A stretch of DNA of 64,000 bases from positions 1 to 64,000 of the forward strand of contig CAJOND010000023.1 of assembly GCA_905236675.1 (NCBI GenBank), written 5' to 3'. The notes below the pieces were generated by a model. The model was not told the DNA's origin and ran no database searches. It was given only the letters and a program-made list of their open reading frames with translations. Below, one piece after another: positions 51,169 through 60,142 of the stretch (its first letter is position 1; every line of letters starts with the position of its first letter). Source of the DNA: Candidatus Rifleibacteriota bacterium (lineage in GTDB: Bacteria > Muiribacteriota > Ozemobacteria > Ozemobacterales > Ozemobacteraceae). Made by a program: the position numbers and the translations under genes.

Positions 51169-52584
51169 CTAATACTTTATTAACGACAGACTTTCAGACG
51201 CAAGTTTAACAATATCTGCATCGGTATTGCTTCTTATAGCATCTTCAAAATTCTTTTTAGCATTAGCAGAATCTTTTAATTCAAACTGAATTTTTCCCAT
51301 ATGATAGTATATATCACTAGAAATAGGCTCATGAGCTAATTTTAGAATCTTAATCGCTTTGTCCTGAATCTTTAAAGCCTGTTTATAATTACCCTGTTTA
51401 AAATAAACCCAAGCTAATGAATCATAATAGGTTGCTCTATTAGGTTTATCAAGCTTAATTGCACTTTCTATTAAATTTCCAGCAAAATCAAGCTCTTTAT
51501 TCTGTTCTGCCAACAAATAGCCTAAAGTATTTGCAACACTTCCATTATCAGGCATTAACTCGTTCATTTTTCTAAATACCTTTATAGCTTCAAGATATTC
51601 TTTCCGTTCTAGGTAGGCAGAACCCATTACAGATAAAACTCGAACATTATTAGGATCTTCCTTTAATAGTTTTTCCCATTCTAAACGAGCTTTATCGAAC
51701 TCTCCCTTTTCATAAAACACAACGCCTAAATTTAATCTAGGACTAACATCTGACTCATCAAGAGAAATAGCACTACGATAAATCTTCTCAGCTTCAACCA
51801 GATCTTTTGTACTTAAATAAACATTACCAAGATTAATTCTTGCTTTAACATTATCTTTGTCTATTTTTAGAACCTGTTCGAAAGAATCTATAGCCCGATT
51901 TCTTTCACCAAGAATCGAATACACAAGCCCAAGATTATTTAGCGCATTAATATGCTGAGGTTCTTGTTTAAGAACATCTTCATAACATCTGACAGCTTCT
52001 AAATATCTTGAGCTTTCATGGTATGCCACACCAAGATTGTATTTAGCTTCAACAGGCAAATTAGGTTCCATTGCAAAGGCAGTTTCGTAAGATTGGATAG
52101 CTTCTTCGTTTTGACCACTAAAATATTGTGCCATTCCTAAAAGATACCATGTATAAGGCTGTTTTTCGTCTATGGAAAGAGTTTTCTTTAAATAGCCACA
52201 GGCGTCTTTAAACCTGTCTTCTTTTAAACAAAGCTTACCAAGATTTCTTAAAGCTTCTGGATACATTGGTTCTATAGAAATAGCTTGTTTGAGCATTTCT
52301 TCAGCTTTTTCATTTAGCCCTTCCTGCAAATACAACAACCCCAAGAAGTTATATGCCTGTTCAGAATAAGGATCAACAGATTTTGCTTTTATGAAAAGCT
52401 CTTCTGCCTTCTTGTTCTGTTCAAGTATAAGATAATTCAGTCCTTCTTGGACCATCTGAGAAGATTGCTTCTTAGCATCAACAATTTCTCTGTCTACTTC
52501 TGAGGCAATAATGGGTATAGAACAACCACAGGCTAGTGCCAGCAGAAGTATTGCCTTATTAGCGGTATGGTGAAAAAGCTTCAT
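51169..52584 (-). CDS. Secreted TPR protein with about eleven repeats
   Basis: The 471-residue protein has a signal sequence (ILLLALACGCSIPIIAS, more like signal peptidase I than a lipobox) and then consecutive 34-residue TPRs over almost its whole length, for example YNFLGLLYLQEGLNEKAEEM, INLGNVYLSTKDLVEAEKIY, INLGVVFYEKGEFDKARLEW-like units. It would form a superhelical binding scaffold in the periplasm; the partner is unknown. It is 20 bp downstream of the 52605 gene on the same strand and so co-transcribed. Confidence 0.78.
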   Translation of the reverse strand: MKLFHHTANKAILLLALACGCSIPIIASEVDREIVDAKKQSSQMVQEGLNYLILEQNKKAEELFIKAKSVDPYSEQAYNFLGLLYLQEGLNEKAEEMLKQAISIEPMYPEALRNLGKLCLKEDRFKDACGYLKKTLSIDEKQPYTWYLLGMAQYFSGQNEEAIQSYETAFAMEPNLPVEAKYNLGVAYHESSRYLEAVRCYEDVLKQEPQHINALNNLGLVYSILGERNRAIDSFEQVLKIDKDNVKARINLGNVYLSTKDLVEAEKIYRSAISLDESDVSPRLNLGVVFYEKGEFDKARLEWEKLLKEDPNNVRVLSVMGSAYLERKEYLEAIKVFRKMNELMPDNGSVANTLGYLLAEQNKELDFAGNLIESAIKLDKPNRATYYDSLAWVYFKQGNYKQALKIQDKAIKILKLAHEPISSDIYYHMGKIQFELKDSANAKKNFEDAIRSNTDADIVKLASESLSLIKY

Positions 52585-52604
52585 AATTCCCTCAATTCAT
52601 TAAA

Positions 52605-53168
52605 CTATAGAGATTCCTTCGCAGAATCATATGCATCAATATTTTCGTTAATACTTTCTTCCAACTCGTCAAACAGATTGTTCAAGGCAACAGCTTCTTT
52701 TTCTATTCCTTCAGCAGAAGCTAGATATAAAGCATAATTATTGTCTTTAATTGCTCTTATAGAACGTTTTGAATATACACTAATACTGTCTAATGTTTCA
52801 AAAGTTTCTTTAAATATTATATCCCTGTTATGTACAGAAGAATGATAAAGAATACCTTTTAATACTTTAAATCGATTAGTCAATTCTCTAGAAATTGACA
52901 AAATATTTCGTACATAAGTATCTCTTGGTTGAAATCGGTATCTTTCACGATGCTTTTGACTATTGAAAGGCAAAGCCTGTTTTTTCATTTCGTTAGCATA
53001 ACGATAAATACTTTTTATCGATTTAAAGTTATCTTCCATGTAACAGCTGATTAAACGAGTTTCTTTAATTTCCTGGAAATCTGCAAAAGCTGGCTGAGTC
53101 TTAGGAATTGCGGAAACAATTGAAGCCATCATTGCTATATACAACAATTTAGAGATCTTTATCCTCAC
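52605..53168 (-). CDS. Secreted helical protein of unknown function
   Basis: I start at GTG 53168, with AAGGAG 6 nt upstream, giving a clean signal peptide (RIKISKLLYIAMMASIVSA...AFA); the longer in-frame ATG at 53237 adds 23 residues without a ribosome site. The ~187-residue product is rich in Lys, Arg, Tyr and Ser with amphipathic helices (ISRELTNRFKVLKGI; GIEKEAVALNNLFDELEESI). I recognise no family. It precedes the TPR gene. Confidence 0.6.
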   Translation of the reverse strand: MRIKISKLLYIAMMASIVSAIPKTQPAFADFQEIKETRLISCYMEDNFKSIKSIYRYANEMKKQALPFNSQKHRERYRFQPRDTYVRNILSISRELTNRFKVLKGILYHSSVHNRDIIFKETFETLDSISVYSKRSIRAIKDNNYALYLASAEGIEKEAVALNNLFDELEESINENIDAYDSAKESL

Positions 53169-53332
53169 GATAAACTCCTTTATTAATTGTTTTGTTATAG
53201 TTTCACACAAACTATAGTTCAACCACCTATCGACCAAATTAACAAAATCTGTAATTAAAAATAATAATTAAAATTTTTTTTAATATTAAATCCAATTTAA
53301 TTTACCATAATTTTTAGTTTTATTTCCACAAA

Positions 53333-53358
53333 ACATAATAATTTGTTAATTATTATGT
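53333..53358. promoter_or_regulatory. Perfect inverted repeat upstream of cassette 4 promoter
   Basis: ACATAATAATT (53333-53343) and AATTATTATGT (53348-53358) form an 11-bp inverted repeat ending 7 bp before the -35 box; a candidate regulator binding site. Confidence 0.5.
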
Positions 53359-53365
53359 AAATATT

Positions 53366-53394
53366 TTGACTACTTAATCAATCAATTGTATACT
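53366..53394 (+). promoter_or_regulatory. Sigma70-type promoter for pseudopilin cassette 4
   Basis: TTGACT (53366-53371), 17-bp spacer, TATACT (53389-53394). The first gene starts at 53429 after TAGGAG. Confidence 0.8.
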
Positions 53395-53428
53395 TATAAA
53401 TAACCATGGTTAATTTTAGGAGTATATC

Positions 53429-55987
53429 ATGATAAGTTTGAGAAAACGTAACAAGAGCGGTTTTACATATGTTGTTGCGATAGCTATGTTAGGGCTTCTT
53501 GCTTTCATGGGGATTTTCCTGATGCAAAGTAGCAGTGCTGAATATTCTCAAACTTCTTTGTCTTTATACAGAACCATGGGCAGACAGTTAGCAGAAGCAG
53601 CAGCCGAAGAAGCTGCAGTTTATATTGAAGAACAGTTAAAAGACAAATCCCAATCTGGTTTTGAACAGCTTTTAAAGAAAGCAGGAGAATCTGGTCCAGC
53701 AAGAATAGACAAACCAGGAACTGGTGGAAAATGGCCAACTGGTTTATCTCCTGATTTTTTAGATGGTGTTATGGATTTAAGTAGCAAGCTTTCTGAATCT
53801 AAAATGCTTTTAACGCATATTCCAAGAGCTGGTTTCAATATAGATAGCGTTACTGCAACTATTGAAGATATCAGACCAATTCCCCAGGGTCCGCTAGATA
53901 AGGATTATTGCTATACTAATAACACGGAAGAATCTAACTACTATACTCCTACTGACCGCTATGCAAACAATAAGTTTTATCCTTTCGACACTCAGTATTC
54001 AAAAGACTGGTATGGTACACTCCATATTGTAGTTAAAGTTTCATTAAAGAAACAACCAAGTATGAAAATTAATTATTCGCTCTCCAAAGATTTAAAATTG
54101 GTTAATGTTGGGCCAATTGCAAGAAACTATACTTATTATAGTGTAGTTGGAGTATATGTTAGTGACTATAGCAGCGATGCAGCATTTCAAGCCGATATGA
54201 AAAACGCTTTAAACAGGGGTGGAGGGTTAGTTAATGAAAAAGGACGATTAATACTTTGGAATCAACCTTTTTTATCTAGAGTTTTCCTCCATGGACCAGC
54301 AATAATAAATCTAGAAAATCCCAATATAGGCAAAGATTTCCAAAATGACCCTCATGGGGTTTACGGTTACCTTCCACAAGAAGGAAAAGAAGATTGTGGT
54401 ATGGGGCCAAGCATGGCATATCAATATTCTGACACTTTTTACGGATTCTCATATTTTGAACCAGAAAACAGATGTTTATACCCTAAACGTTCTTTTAAAC
54501 AAATATGGGGAAGTGAAGATAATATACCTACAAAAAATGATTCAGACTATCTTTCATCAATTTCTTTTTCAACAGTTAATGACGCTACTGTAATTGGTGG
54601 ATACTATCAACACAAAGATAGAGGTATATTTGAAAGATTAAAAAGCTTTTTTGATAATAATGTCAGCGATAAATATCTAGTTGGAACAAACCAGAATCAA
54701 ATATTTCTACCTGCTGGTCCATTTTGTAGAACTCCTTGGCGTTATGTATCAAAATCGGGCTCTTCTTCTACTGGATTCAGATATCTACCTAACAGTAAAT
54801 TAAATCAAACAAATAACCAAGAAGTATATGAATTCCCTAAAACTGACCCAGAAATAAGACTTGAACACAGGTGGAATCCTTCTGATGAAAAACTTTCCGA
54901 AAGTTATAAGATTTGTTCATCTGTAATTCCATTTGTTGTTAGAAATATAGGCTGGGATGATGATGACCGACAAGCACAATTAAAGGAATTCTCTTTAAGT
55001 TATCACAACGATAAGGGTTCAGAAACATTTCTTGGCAAACTAGCAGAATCATTTGGTAATATTTTTTCACCCTTATGGAATTTCGTTACTTCTCCTTTTG
55101 ATGCTATAGGAACCACTTTAGCTTCAGCTTATAATAAATACTTAAAAAAGCCTGAAAAAGTTCCGGAAACAGAAGAAGAAAAAGTATTTAATAATCTATT
55201 TCCAACAAATTTCAAATTTAATCTTATGAGTGTGGTAACAAAAAGATTTAAAGATGAAAATGAAATTCCAACAGATGAAAAAGGAAATTGGATTCTAAAC
55301 GGAATTTATGCACTAGATTCTCTTACTATAACTCAACCAGTATGTTATGTTGGAACTGGAACCATAATAGTGGGTAAAAACACGCCTGTAGAAATACTTG
55401 GTGATGTTGTAGCATATCGTGAAAAACCAGGTGATCCGCCTCAAGGACACTTAAATATAATTTACCACCCAGTGGATAAAGCATTAAGAGATAATGGTCC
55501 TGGAGGAATAAACGATTTAGAGAACAGATTATTAACGATAAGAGGCAGCGGGATTACAATTGAAGCTTCTGTTTATTCTTATCTTGGTGTAAGATCAATT
55601 GGTGATTGTAATATTACCAAAGAAGAATTGGTAAGTGATTATTACATGAGTCCAAAATTACCAACAGACCTATGGATTAATCCAAATACAAACAAAGCTG
55701 ATTATATGAATGGGATAATGGAAAAAGCTAACTGTATTTTTGGAAATTATATAAACTATTATATGTTTTCAAGCAAACAGGAAGACGATCTATGGGTTAT
55801 TCATAATTTCGATGATCCATATTTCTTCATAAAAGACGATGAAAACAAAGTTCGGTTAGTCCAGGATTATTTGGATGAAGAAAATACTAAAGCCGGCGGT
55901 TTTAGTGATGCCGCACTTGAATATGAAAAAATGTGTCATGAATTTTTTATGAGTCCAAAAATTCAACACATAGGAATAGGGAAGTAA
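53429..55987 (+). CDS. Giant GspK/PilX-like pseudopilin (cassette 4)
   Basis: The 852-residue protein has a basic leader (KRNKSG), a hydrophobic helix (FTYVVAIAMLGLLAFMGIFLM) and then LYRTMGRQLAEAAAEEAAVY, the PilX/GspK-type helix with alternating Ala/Glu. Glu+5 is absent. The rest is long, with strands near the C-terminus (LDSLTITQP, GTIIVGKNTPVEILGDVVAY, TIRGSGITIEASVYSYLG) that resemble the tails of the 7322 and 26304 proteins. It is far larger than GspK or PilX and heads cassette 4 (K-I-J order). AGGAG is 8 nt before the ATG. Confidence 0.65.
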   Translation: MISLRKRNKSGFTYVVAIAMLGLLAFMGIFLMQSSSAEYSQTSLSLYRTMGRQLAEAAAEEAAVYIEEQLKDKSQSGFEQLLKKAGESGPARIDKPGTGGKWPTGLSPDFLDGVMDLSSKLSESKMLLTHIPRAGFNIDSVTATIEDIRPIPQGPLDKDYCYTNNTEESNYYTPTDRYANNKFYPFDTQYSKDWYGTLHIVVKVSLKKQPSMKINYSLSKDLKLVNVGPIARNYTYYSVVGVYVSDYSSDAAFQADMKNALNRGGGLVNEKGRLILWNQPFLSRVFLHGPAIINLENPNIGKDFQNDPHGVYGYLPQEGKEDCGMGPSMAYQYSDTFYGFSYFEPENRCLYPKRSFKQIWGSEDNIPTKNDSDYLSSISFSTVNDATVIGGYYQHKDRGIFERLKSFFDNNVSDKYLVGTNQNQIFLPAGPFCRTPWRYVSKSGSSSTGFRYLPNSKLNQTNNQEVYEFPKTDPEIRLEHRWNPSDEKLSESYKICSSVIPFVVRNIGWDDDDRQAQLKEFSLSYHNDKGSETFLGKLAESFGNIFSPLWNFVTSPFDAIGTTLASAYNKYLKKPEKVPETEEEKVFNNLFPTNFKFNLMSVVTKRFKDENEIPTDEKGNWILNGIYALDSLTITQPVCYVGTGTIIVGKNTPVEILGDVVAYREKPGDPPQGHLNIIYHPVDKALRDNGPGGINDLENRLLTIRGSGITIEASVYSYLGVRSIGDCNITKEELVSDYYMSPKLPTDLWINPNTNKADYMNGIMEKANCIFGNYINYYMFSSKQEDDLWVIHNFDDPYFFIKDDENKVRLVQDYLDEENTKAGGFSDAALEYEKMCHEFFMSPKIQHIGIGK

Positions 55988-55988
55988 A

Positions 55989-56435
55989 ATGTTGTTTCAT
56001 TCAAAAAGAGCATTTTCAACAGCTGAAGTGCTTGTTACTATAATGATTTTTTCTTTTGGCATATTGCCATTGATTGTGCTCTTTCAAAACAGTCATAAAC
56101 AAACAGCTCAAGCAAAAAATCTAATGATTGCACAAAGCATCGGAAGGACTATTATTGCTGAAATACGCTCACTTGGTTTTGATTATATTGCCAAAAACAG
56201 AGCAGAATTAGAGCAGAAACATACAGGTGATCTTCCCGAAACTCTTGTTGCAGAAGATTCAGAATCAATAGAATATCCAGAATATTATAAAAGATTTAAA
56301 ACTATTCTAGAAATTCCACCTATTGATGAAGATAACGGTAAAATAATATCAATTCAATTAACTGTTAAATGGAAAGAATCTACAAGAGAATTCGATTTGG
56401 GATTCGGGACCTTAGTTGTTAAATATGATACATAA
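55989..56435 (+). CDS. Minor pseudopilin, GspI/PilV-like (cassette 4)
   Basis: The 148-residue protein has a short leader, the site RA|FSTAEVLVT with Glu+5, and a hydrophobic helix (IMIFSFGILPLIVLF). LMIAQSIGRTIIAEIRSLGF follows, typical of PilV-like heads. It starts 1 bp after the K-like stop and overlaps the J-like gene. Confidence 0.8.
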   Translation: MLFHSKRAFSTAEVLVTIMIFSFGILPLIVLFQNSHKQTAQAKNLMIAQSIGRTIIAEIRSLGFDYIAKNRAELEQKHTGDLPETLVAEDSESIEYPEYYKRFKTILEIPPIDEDNGKIISIQLTVKWKESTREFDLGFGTLVVKYDT

Positions 56436-57201
56436 ATTAGAAAAAAACAATAAAAAAGCATTCACACTCGTAGAAATGATAATAGCTTTCGCTATATTGT
56501 CCTTTCTTGCGATTTATGCATGGAGGATATATTTTAGTGGCAGCGAAACTATGCGTCACACTGTAACTCAAAGCCAGATACAAGCTGACATAAGATTATT
56601 TCTTGATAAATTAGAAGCAGAAATGATGGCGTGTTATATCTTTGAAACAGTAGACACTGAAAATAAAAAGTTCTCTTTTTATACATTTACCTATGGAAAA
56701 AAATCATTAGATGATATTTATTATGATAGAGAAGGGAAGCCATATGGAACTGGCTCCGACAGCCAACAGTCAATAAAAGTTTTAAGAATAGAATATTCAT
56801 GGGAAGATGGAAAAGTTACCAAAAAAAGAACTCCAGGATGGTTATATTTTTTACGTAGCCCCATGGTGTTCCAAGCTGATCCAACATCGAATGCTTTTAC
56901 TGATGACGAAAAAGAAGCTACAACTGTTCCTCTCAAAGAAATCAGCGAATTTGAAGTAAAAGGTTATTATCAAAAGAAAAACAATGAGTCTGATACAGGA
57001 TTCGACATTACCCCAGTTACTACAGAAACGGCTAGATCTACTACTTTTATAGTTTTACGAATTCATGCGTTAAAAGATGAAGTAGGTAGCAGACGAGACG
57101 AAGAAATTGATGTAGTAACAAAATTTTATAGTAGTATAAGATTAGCAGAAGAAGCAAATCCTGGCTATTTCTGTTCAACAGATCGTGATGGAAGTTTTTA
57201 A
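56425..57201 (+). CDS. Minor pseudopilin, GspJ/PulJ-like (cassette 4)
   Basis: I start at ATG 56425, overlapping the previous stop; a TTG at 56416 is also in frame. The site KA|FTLVEMIIA with Glu+5 and hydrophobic helix (FAILSFLAIYAWRIYF) define the prepilin. The soluble part is ~230 residues with one Cys pair unlikely to form a pilin headgroup. It overlaps neither K nor the next gene. Confidence 0.8.
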   Translation: MIHKLEKNNKKAFTLVEMIIAFAILSFLAIYAWRIYFSGSETMRHTVTQSQIQADIRLFLDKLEAEMMACYIFETVDTENKKFSFYTFTYGKKSLDDIYYDREGKPYGTGSDSQQSIKVLRIEYSWEDGKVTKKRTPGWLYFLRSPMVFQADPTSNAFTDDEKEATTVPLKEISEFEVKGYYQKKNNESDTGFDITPVTTETARSTTFIVLRIHALKDEVGSRRDEEIDVVTKFYSSIRLAEEANPGYFCSTDRDGSF

Positions 57202-57202
57202 C

Positions 57203-57961
57203 ATGGATAAACGTTGGACGTTAGCTATAGTAACCCTGATAATGGTTTTATTGATTTATAGTTTTTTAAGCATGGTTCTTAAATCAGACAAAAAGAGAAA
57301 CACACGCGGAAGAGTCTACAGAGATTACACCAGCTACAAAAAGAAATCTTCTTATGATGACAGTGATTATTACTCTGAAAATAGAATTTATGCGTCTTCA
57401 ACAAATGCTAGAAAAATTAAAAGAACACTTTTCTCAAATCTTTCTAATGTTACCAATGCTTCTTATAACGATTATATGAAAAGGGTTAATGGGAAGAAAA
57501 ATGATAACTCAAACAAAAACGATCGTTTACAAGAAATATTTAGAGCCTCGCAAACACCATTGCCAGAGTTGGACTTAGCTGTTGTTTTATTTCAAAAAAA
57601 TGAGTATGAAGATGCTATTTCAAAGTTGAATGAAGCATTAGAAAAACTTGAACCAACAGAAACCAAAAGACGTTACTATATTTATTCCCTGCTTGCCGAA
57701 TGCTATTTAAAATTAGAAAACGAAGATGGCTATGTTCAAAATAAAATCAGACAAATTAGAATGCAACGAAAATACGAAAATTCAATAAAAGAATTAGTAC
57801 CCGAATACGTTTTAACGCAATTTACGACAACTCAGGAAGCCAGTACAAATCTTTTAAAAATAAAATCATCCTTAGCGAAACTTCCAAACTCCCCTATGAC
57901 AAGAGAAATGATAAAACGAGCGGAGTTAGATCTTGAAGTAGCTCGAGCTGTAACTCAATAA
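57203..57961 (+). CDS. Membrane-anchored protein with TPR-like repeats
   Basis: I start at ATG 57203, 1 bp after the previous stop; an upstream GTG at 57185 would add 6 residues. Residues 6-26 form one membrane helix. A basic Tyr/Ser/Lys-rich linker with DSDYYSENR follows, then two TPR-like helices (DLAVVLFQKNEYEDAISKLNEALEKLEP, first 20 residues typical). It is directly behind the pseudopilin trio and probably in the same operon, so a chaperone or adaptor for these pseudopilins is plausible but unproven. Confidence 0.65.
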   Translation: MDKRWTLAIVTLIMVLLIYSFLSMVLKSDKKRNTRGRVYRDYTSYKKKSSYDDSDYYSENRIYASSTNARKIKRTLFSNLSNVTNASYNDYMKRVNGKKNDNSNKNDRLQEIFRASQTPLPELDLAVVLFQKNEYEDAISKLNEALEKLEPTETKRRYYIYSLLAECYLKLENEDGYVQNKIRQIRMQRKYENSIKELVPEYVLTQFTTTQEASTNLLKIKSSLAKLPNSPMTREMIKRAELDLEVARAVTQ

Positions 57962-58071
57962 TTATAATACCCTTTTAGACTTTAAAATATAACAAATAAG
58001 ATAAACAAATATAAAAAATGATTTATTTTTTAGATGTTATATTTAATTATCTCTTCAATAAAGGAAAACTA

Positions 58072-59694
58072 ATGAACAAAAAACTATTATTTTGTTTCGT
58101 TCTAACACTTATTTTACTATGCAATGAAGCTTTTGCTGTAAGAGCAATCTATGATGACACTCACGGACAAACAGCTGAAAATGCAGATTGGGTAACAGAT
58201 GGAGCCTATTCAGAAATGGCAGATATGCTCAAATCAGAAGGTTTTGAAATAGATGACCTCAGTGCCAAATCAGAAAATGGACTTTTTACAGCCGATTTGT
58301 TAAATAAATACGAAGCAATAATATTGGCAGAACCTAATAACCCTTATACAGATGAAGAAACTCAGCTTTTTGTTGACTTTGTAAAAAACGGCGGCGGTCT
58401 CTTTATCATCGGCGACCATGACCATTCAGACAGAAACAGAAATGGATGGGATTCCGTAAGAATTTTCAATACTTTCACTCCTAATTTCGGCTTTAAGATT
58501 CAGAAAGATGTCATTCTTTATGAAGCTCCATTAGCAGGAAAAGTCAATAAGCAGCATCCGGCTATGTATGGTTTCAGAGCTGTAGGTGTTTGGGCTGGAG
58601 GAACCTATGATGTTTTTGAAGCTCCAGATGCTAAAGCAGAAGGCTTAGTTTATAGTGCTATAACCAAATCCCCTTATATAGTTGTTTCTGAATACGGAAA
58701 AGGCAGAGTCTTTGCTATCGCAGATAGTTCACCATTTGATGACGGTACCGGCAGCGAAAGAACCAAAGGCGCAAAAGGGAAAAAGCTTCACGACAGTTAC
58801 GATTCTTTCTGTTATTCTCATCCTCAGATAGCTTATAATGCAATGTGCTGGGTAACTGGCAAGAATCCAGTCAAGCGTATTCCATCTAAAAAAGTGCCAA
58901 TGCATTATGAAGCTTTAGAATCAGAAAAGAACCTAAATGTATTGATTGATGCTGCTCACGGTAATGCTTCAAGCGACAAGATGAAAACCTTTGAAAAACA
59001 CATGACTAAGTGCGGTTTAAAAGTTTACTATACCCTTAATCTTCTTAAACCAAGTATGCTAAAGAAATTTGGAACAGTTATTCTTCCTGACCCAAGTCTT
59101 AAATACTTAGAAACAGAAGCAGAAAGCATTAGCGATTGGTGTGTAAATGGCGGAAATCTAGTAATGGGTTGTGCATGGGACTCATCTAAACTTAGAGGAA
59201 CAGAAACCCTAAATCATGTACTTGATTTATCTGGTGCAGTAATGCGTTTTAATGACGACCAGATACACGACCAGACCAACAAAACCAACAAGCCCTGGGG
59301 GGTTATCGCTCATGTTGTAAATAACGAAAGCCCTATAATGAAAGGTGTAAAACAGCTTATTTTCTGGGGGTCATGCTCTTTAATTCATCGTGATAGACGC
59401 TGTTTAACAAATAATGATGAAGTCAAAATATTGGTAAAAGGTGATGACGACACTTTTAACGTTGATGGTTTTCCCCAAAAACCTGCTGTAATGTATGAAA
59501 AAGGCTCAGGAATTCCTATGATGGGCATGGAAAATGTCGGCAAGGGTAGAGCTGTTTTAATTGGCTGCTGCAATTTTACCGATTATCAATATCCTGATAG
59601 CGACATAAATATGGCTATGCCAGGTCCCCCACCCTTTGAACACGAAACTCCAGAAATGTATGATAATTTGATGAAATATTTAGCTGGGAGATAG
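58072..59694 (+). CDS. Secreted protein with two GATase-like domains
   Basis: I start at ATG 58072, with AAAGGA 6 nt upstream; an ATG at 58018 lacks one. The 540-residue product has a signal peptide (LLFCFVLTLILLCNEAFA), then two related domains of about 260 residues. Domain 1 has RAIYDDTHGQ, KNGGGLFIIGDHDH and FAIADSSPFDD; domain 2 has VLIDAAHGNAS, VNGGNLVMGCAWD and AVLIGCCNF. The layout (I-x-D-x-x-H-G, then an NGG-L/G-(x)-I/V-(M/I)-G strand) is that of class-I glutamine-amidotransferase-like/DUF4350-type domains. Catalytic Cys and His residues of a true amidotransferase are not clear. It may bind sugars or peptides outside the cell. Confidence 0.65.
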   Translation: MNKKLLFCFVLTLILLCNEAFAVRAIYDDTHGQTAENADWVTDGAYSEMADMLKSEGFEIDDLSAKSENGLFTADLLNKYEAIILAEPNNPYTDEETQLFVDFVKNGGGLFIIGDHDHSDRNRNGWDSVRIFNTFTPNFGFKIQKDVILYEAPLAGKVNKQHPAMYGFRAVGVWAGGTYDVFEAPDAKAEGLVYSAITKSPYIVVSEYGKGRVFAIADSSPFDDGTGSERTKGAKGKKLHDSYDSFCYSHPQIAYNAMCWVTGKNPVKRIPSKKVPMHYEALESEKNLNVLIDAAHGNASSDKMKTFEKHMTKCGLKVYYTLNLLKPSMLKKFGTVILPDPSLKYLETEAESISDWCVNGGNLVMGCAWDSSKLRGTETLNHVLDLSGAVMRFNDDQIHDQTNKTNKPWGVIAHVVNNESPIMKGVKQLIFWGSCSLIHRDRRCLTNNDEVKILVKGDDDTFNVDGFPQKPAVMYEKGSGIPMMGMENVGKGRAVLIGCCNFTDYQYPDSDINMAMPGPPPFEHETPEMYDNLMKYLAGR

Positions 59695-59980
59695 AAGCCA
59701 AGCAAAGCTTGGCGTGGTTGGTGGTTGGTGATTGGTGGTGGGTGAGTTGAATCGCTGGCGTTGCTGAAAGCAAAACGAAGTCCATTCATACTAGAAGGTT
59801 ATTATTGTAGTTAGTTTTTGTTGTAATTATTGTTATTAGATGGCTAGCAAAGTAATAATTATTAGAGATATTAGTTATAGTTTGCTAGCTTTCGATTAAA
59901 CAATAACTAAACAACTACCATTTACTATAAAAACTTTTAATATATAATATTGAATATACAATAGATATTTTTCCTTTAAA

Positions 59981-60036
59981 CTTCAGTCTTCCATCTTCAG
60001 TCTTCCATCTTCAATCTCCAATCTTCAATCTCCATT
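59981..60036. repeat. 14-bp pyrimidine-rich tandem repeat, four copies
   Basis: Units start at 59981, 59995, 60009 and 60023. The first two read CTTCAGTCTTCCAT exactly; the last two read CTTCAATCTCCAAT/T. They lie between the GATase-like gene and the ABC-operon promoter. Confidence 0.7.
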
Positions 60037-60072
60037 TTTGGTCTTTTATCTTATATCTTTTTCATAAATAAT

Positions 60073-60101
60073 TTGCCATAGTAATAAATTTTTAATATAC
60101 T
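60073..60101 (+). promoter_or_regulatory. Sigma70-type promoter for the sugar ABC operon
   Basis: TTGCCA (60073-60078), 17-bp spacer, TATACT (60096-60101). The first permease gene starts at 60143 after AGGAAA. Confidence 0.8.
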
Positions 60102-60142
60102 TTTTCCCATAATAAAAAAATCTAATAACAGGAAATAAGCAT

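Larger units (their letters stand above)
59695..60142. other. Intergenic region with short tandem repeats
   Basis: At 59697-59713 is a small hairpin, GCCAAGC-AAA-GCTTGGC, whose right 15 bases recur at 3163-3177. A G/T-rich run of GGTTGGTGGTTGG type covers about 59715-59744. From 59981 a 14-bp unit starting CTTCAGTCTTCCAT is repeated four times in degenerate form to 60036. TTGCCA-N17-TATACT at 60073-60101 is the ABC-operon promoter. No ORF is credible. Confidence 0.6.

Noticed and set aside
59981-60036. CRISPR-like array
   Set aside because: The repeats are contiguous 14-mers without spacers, and no cas genes are near.
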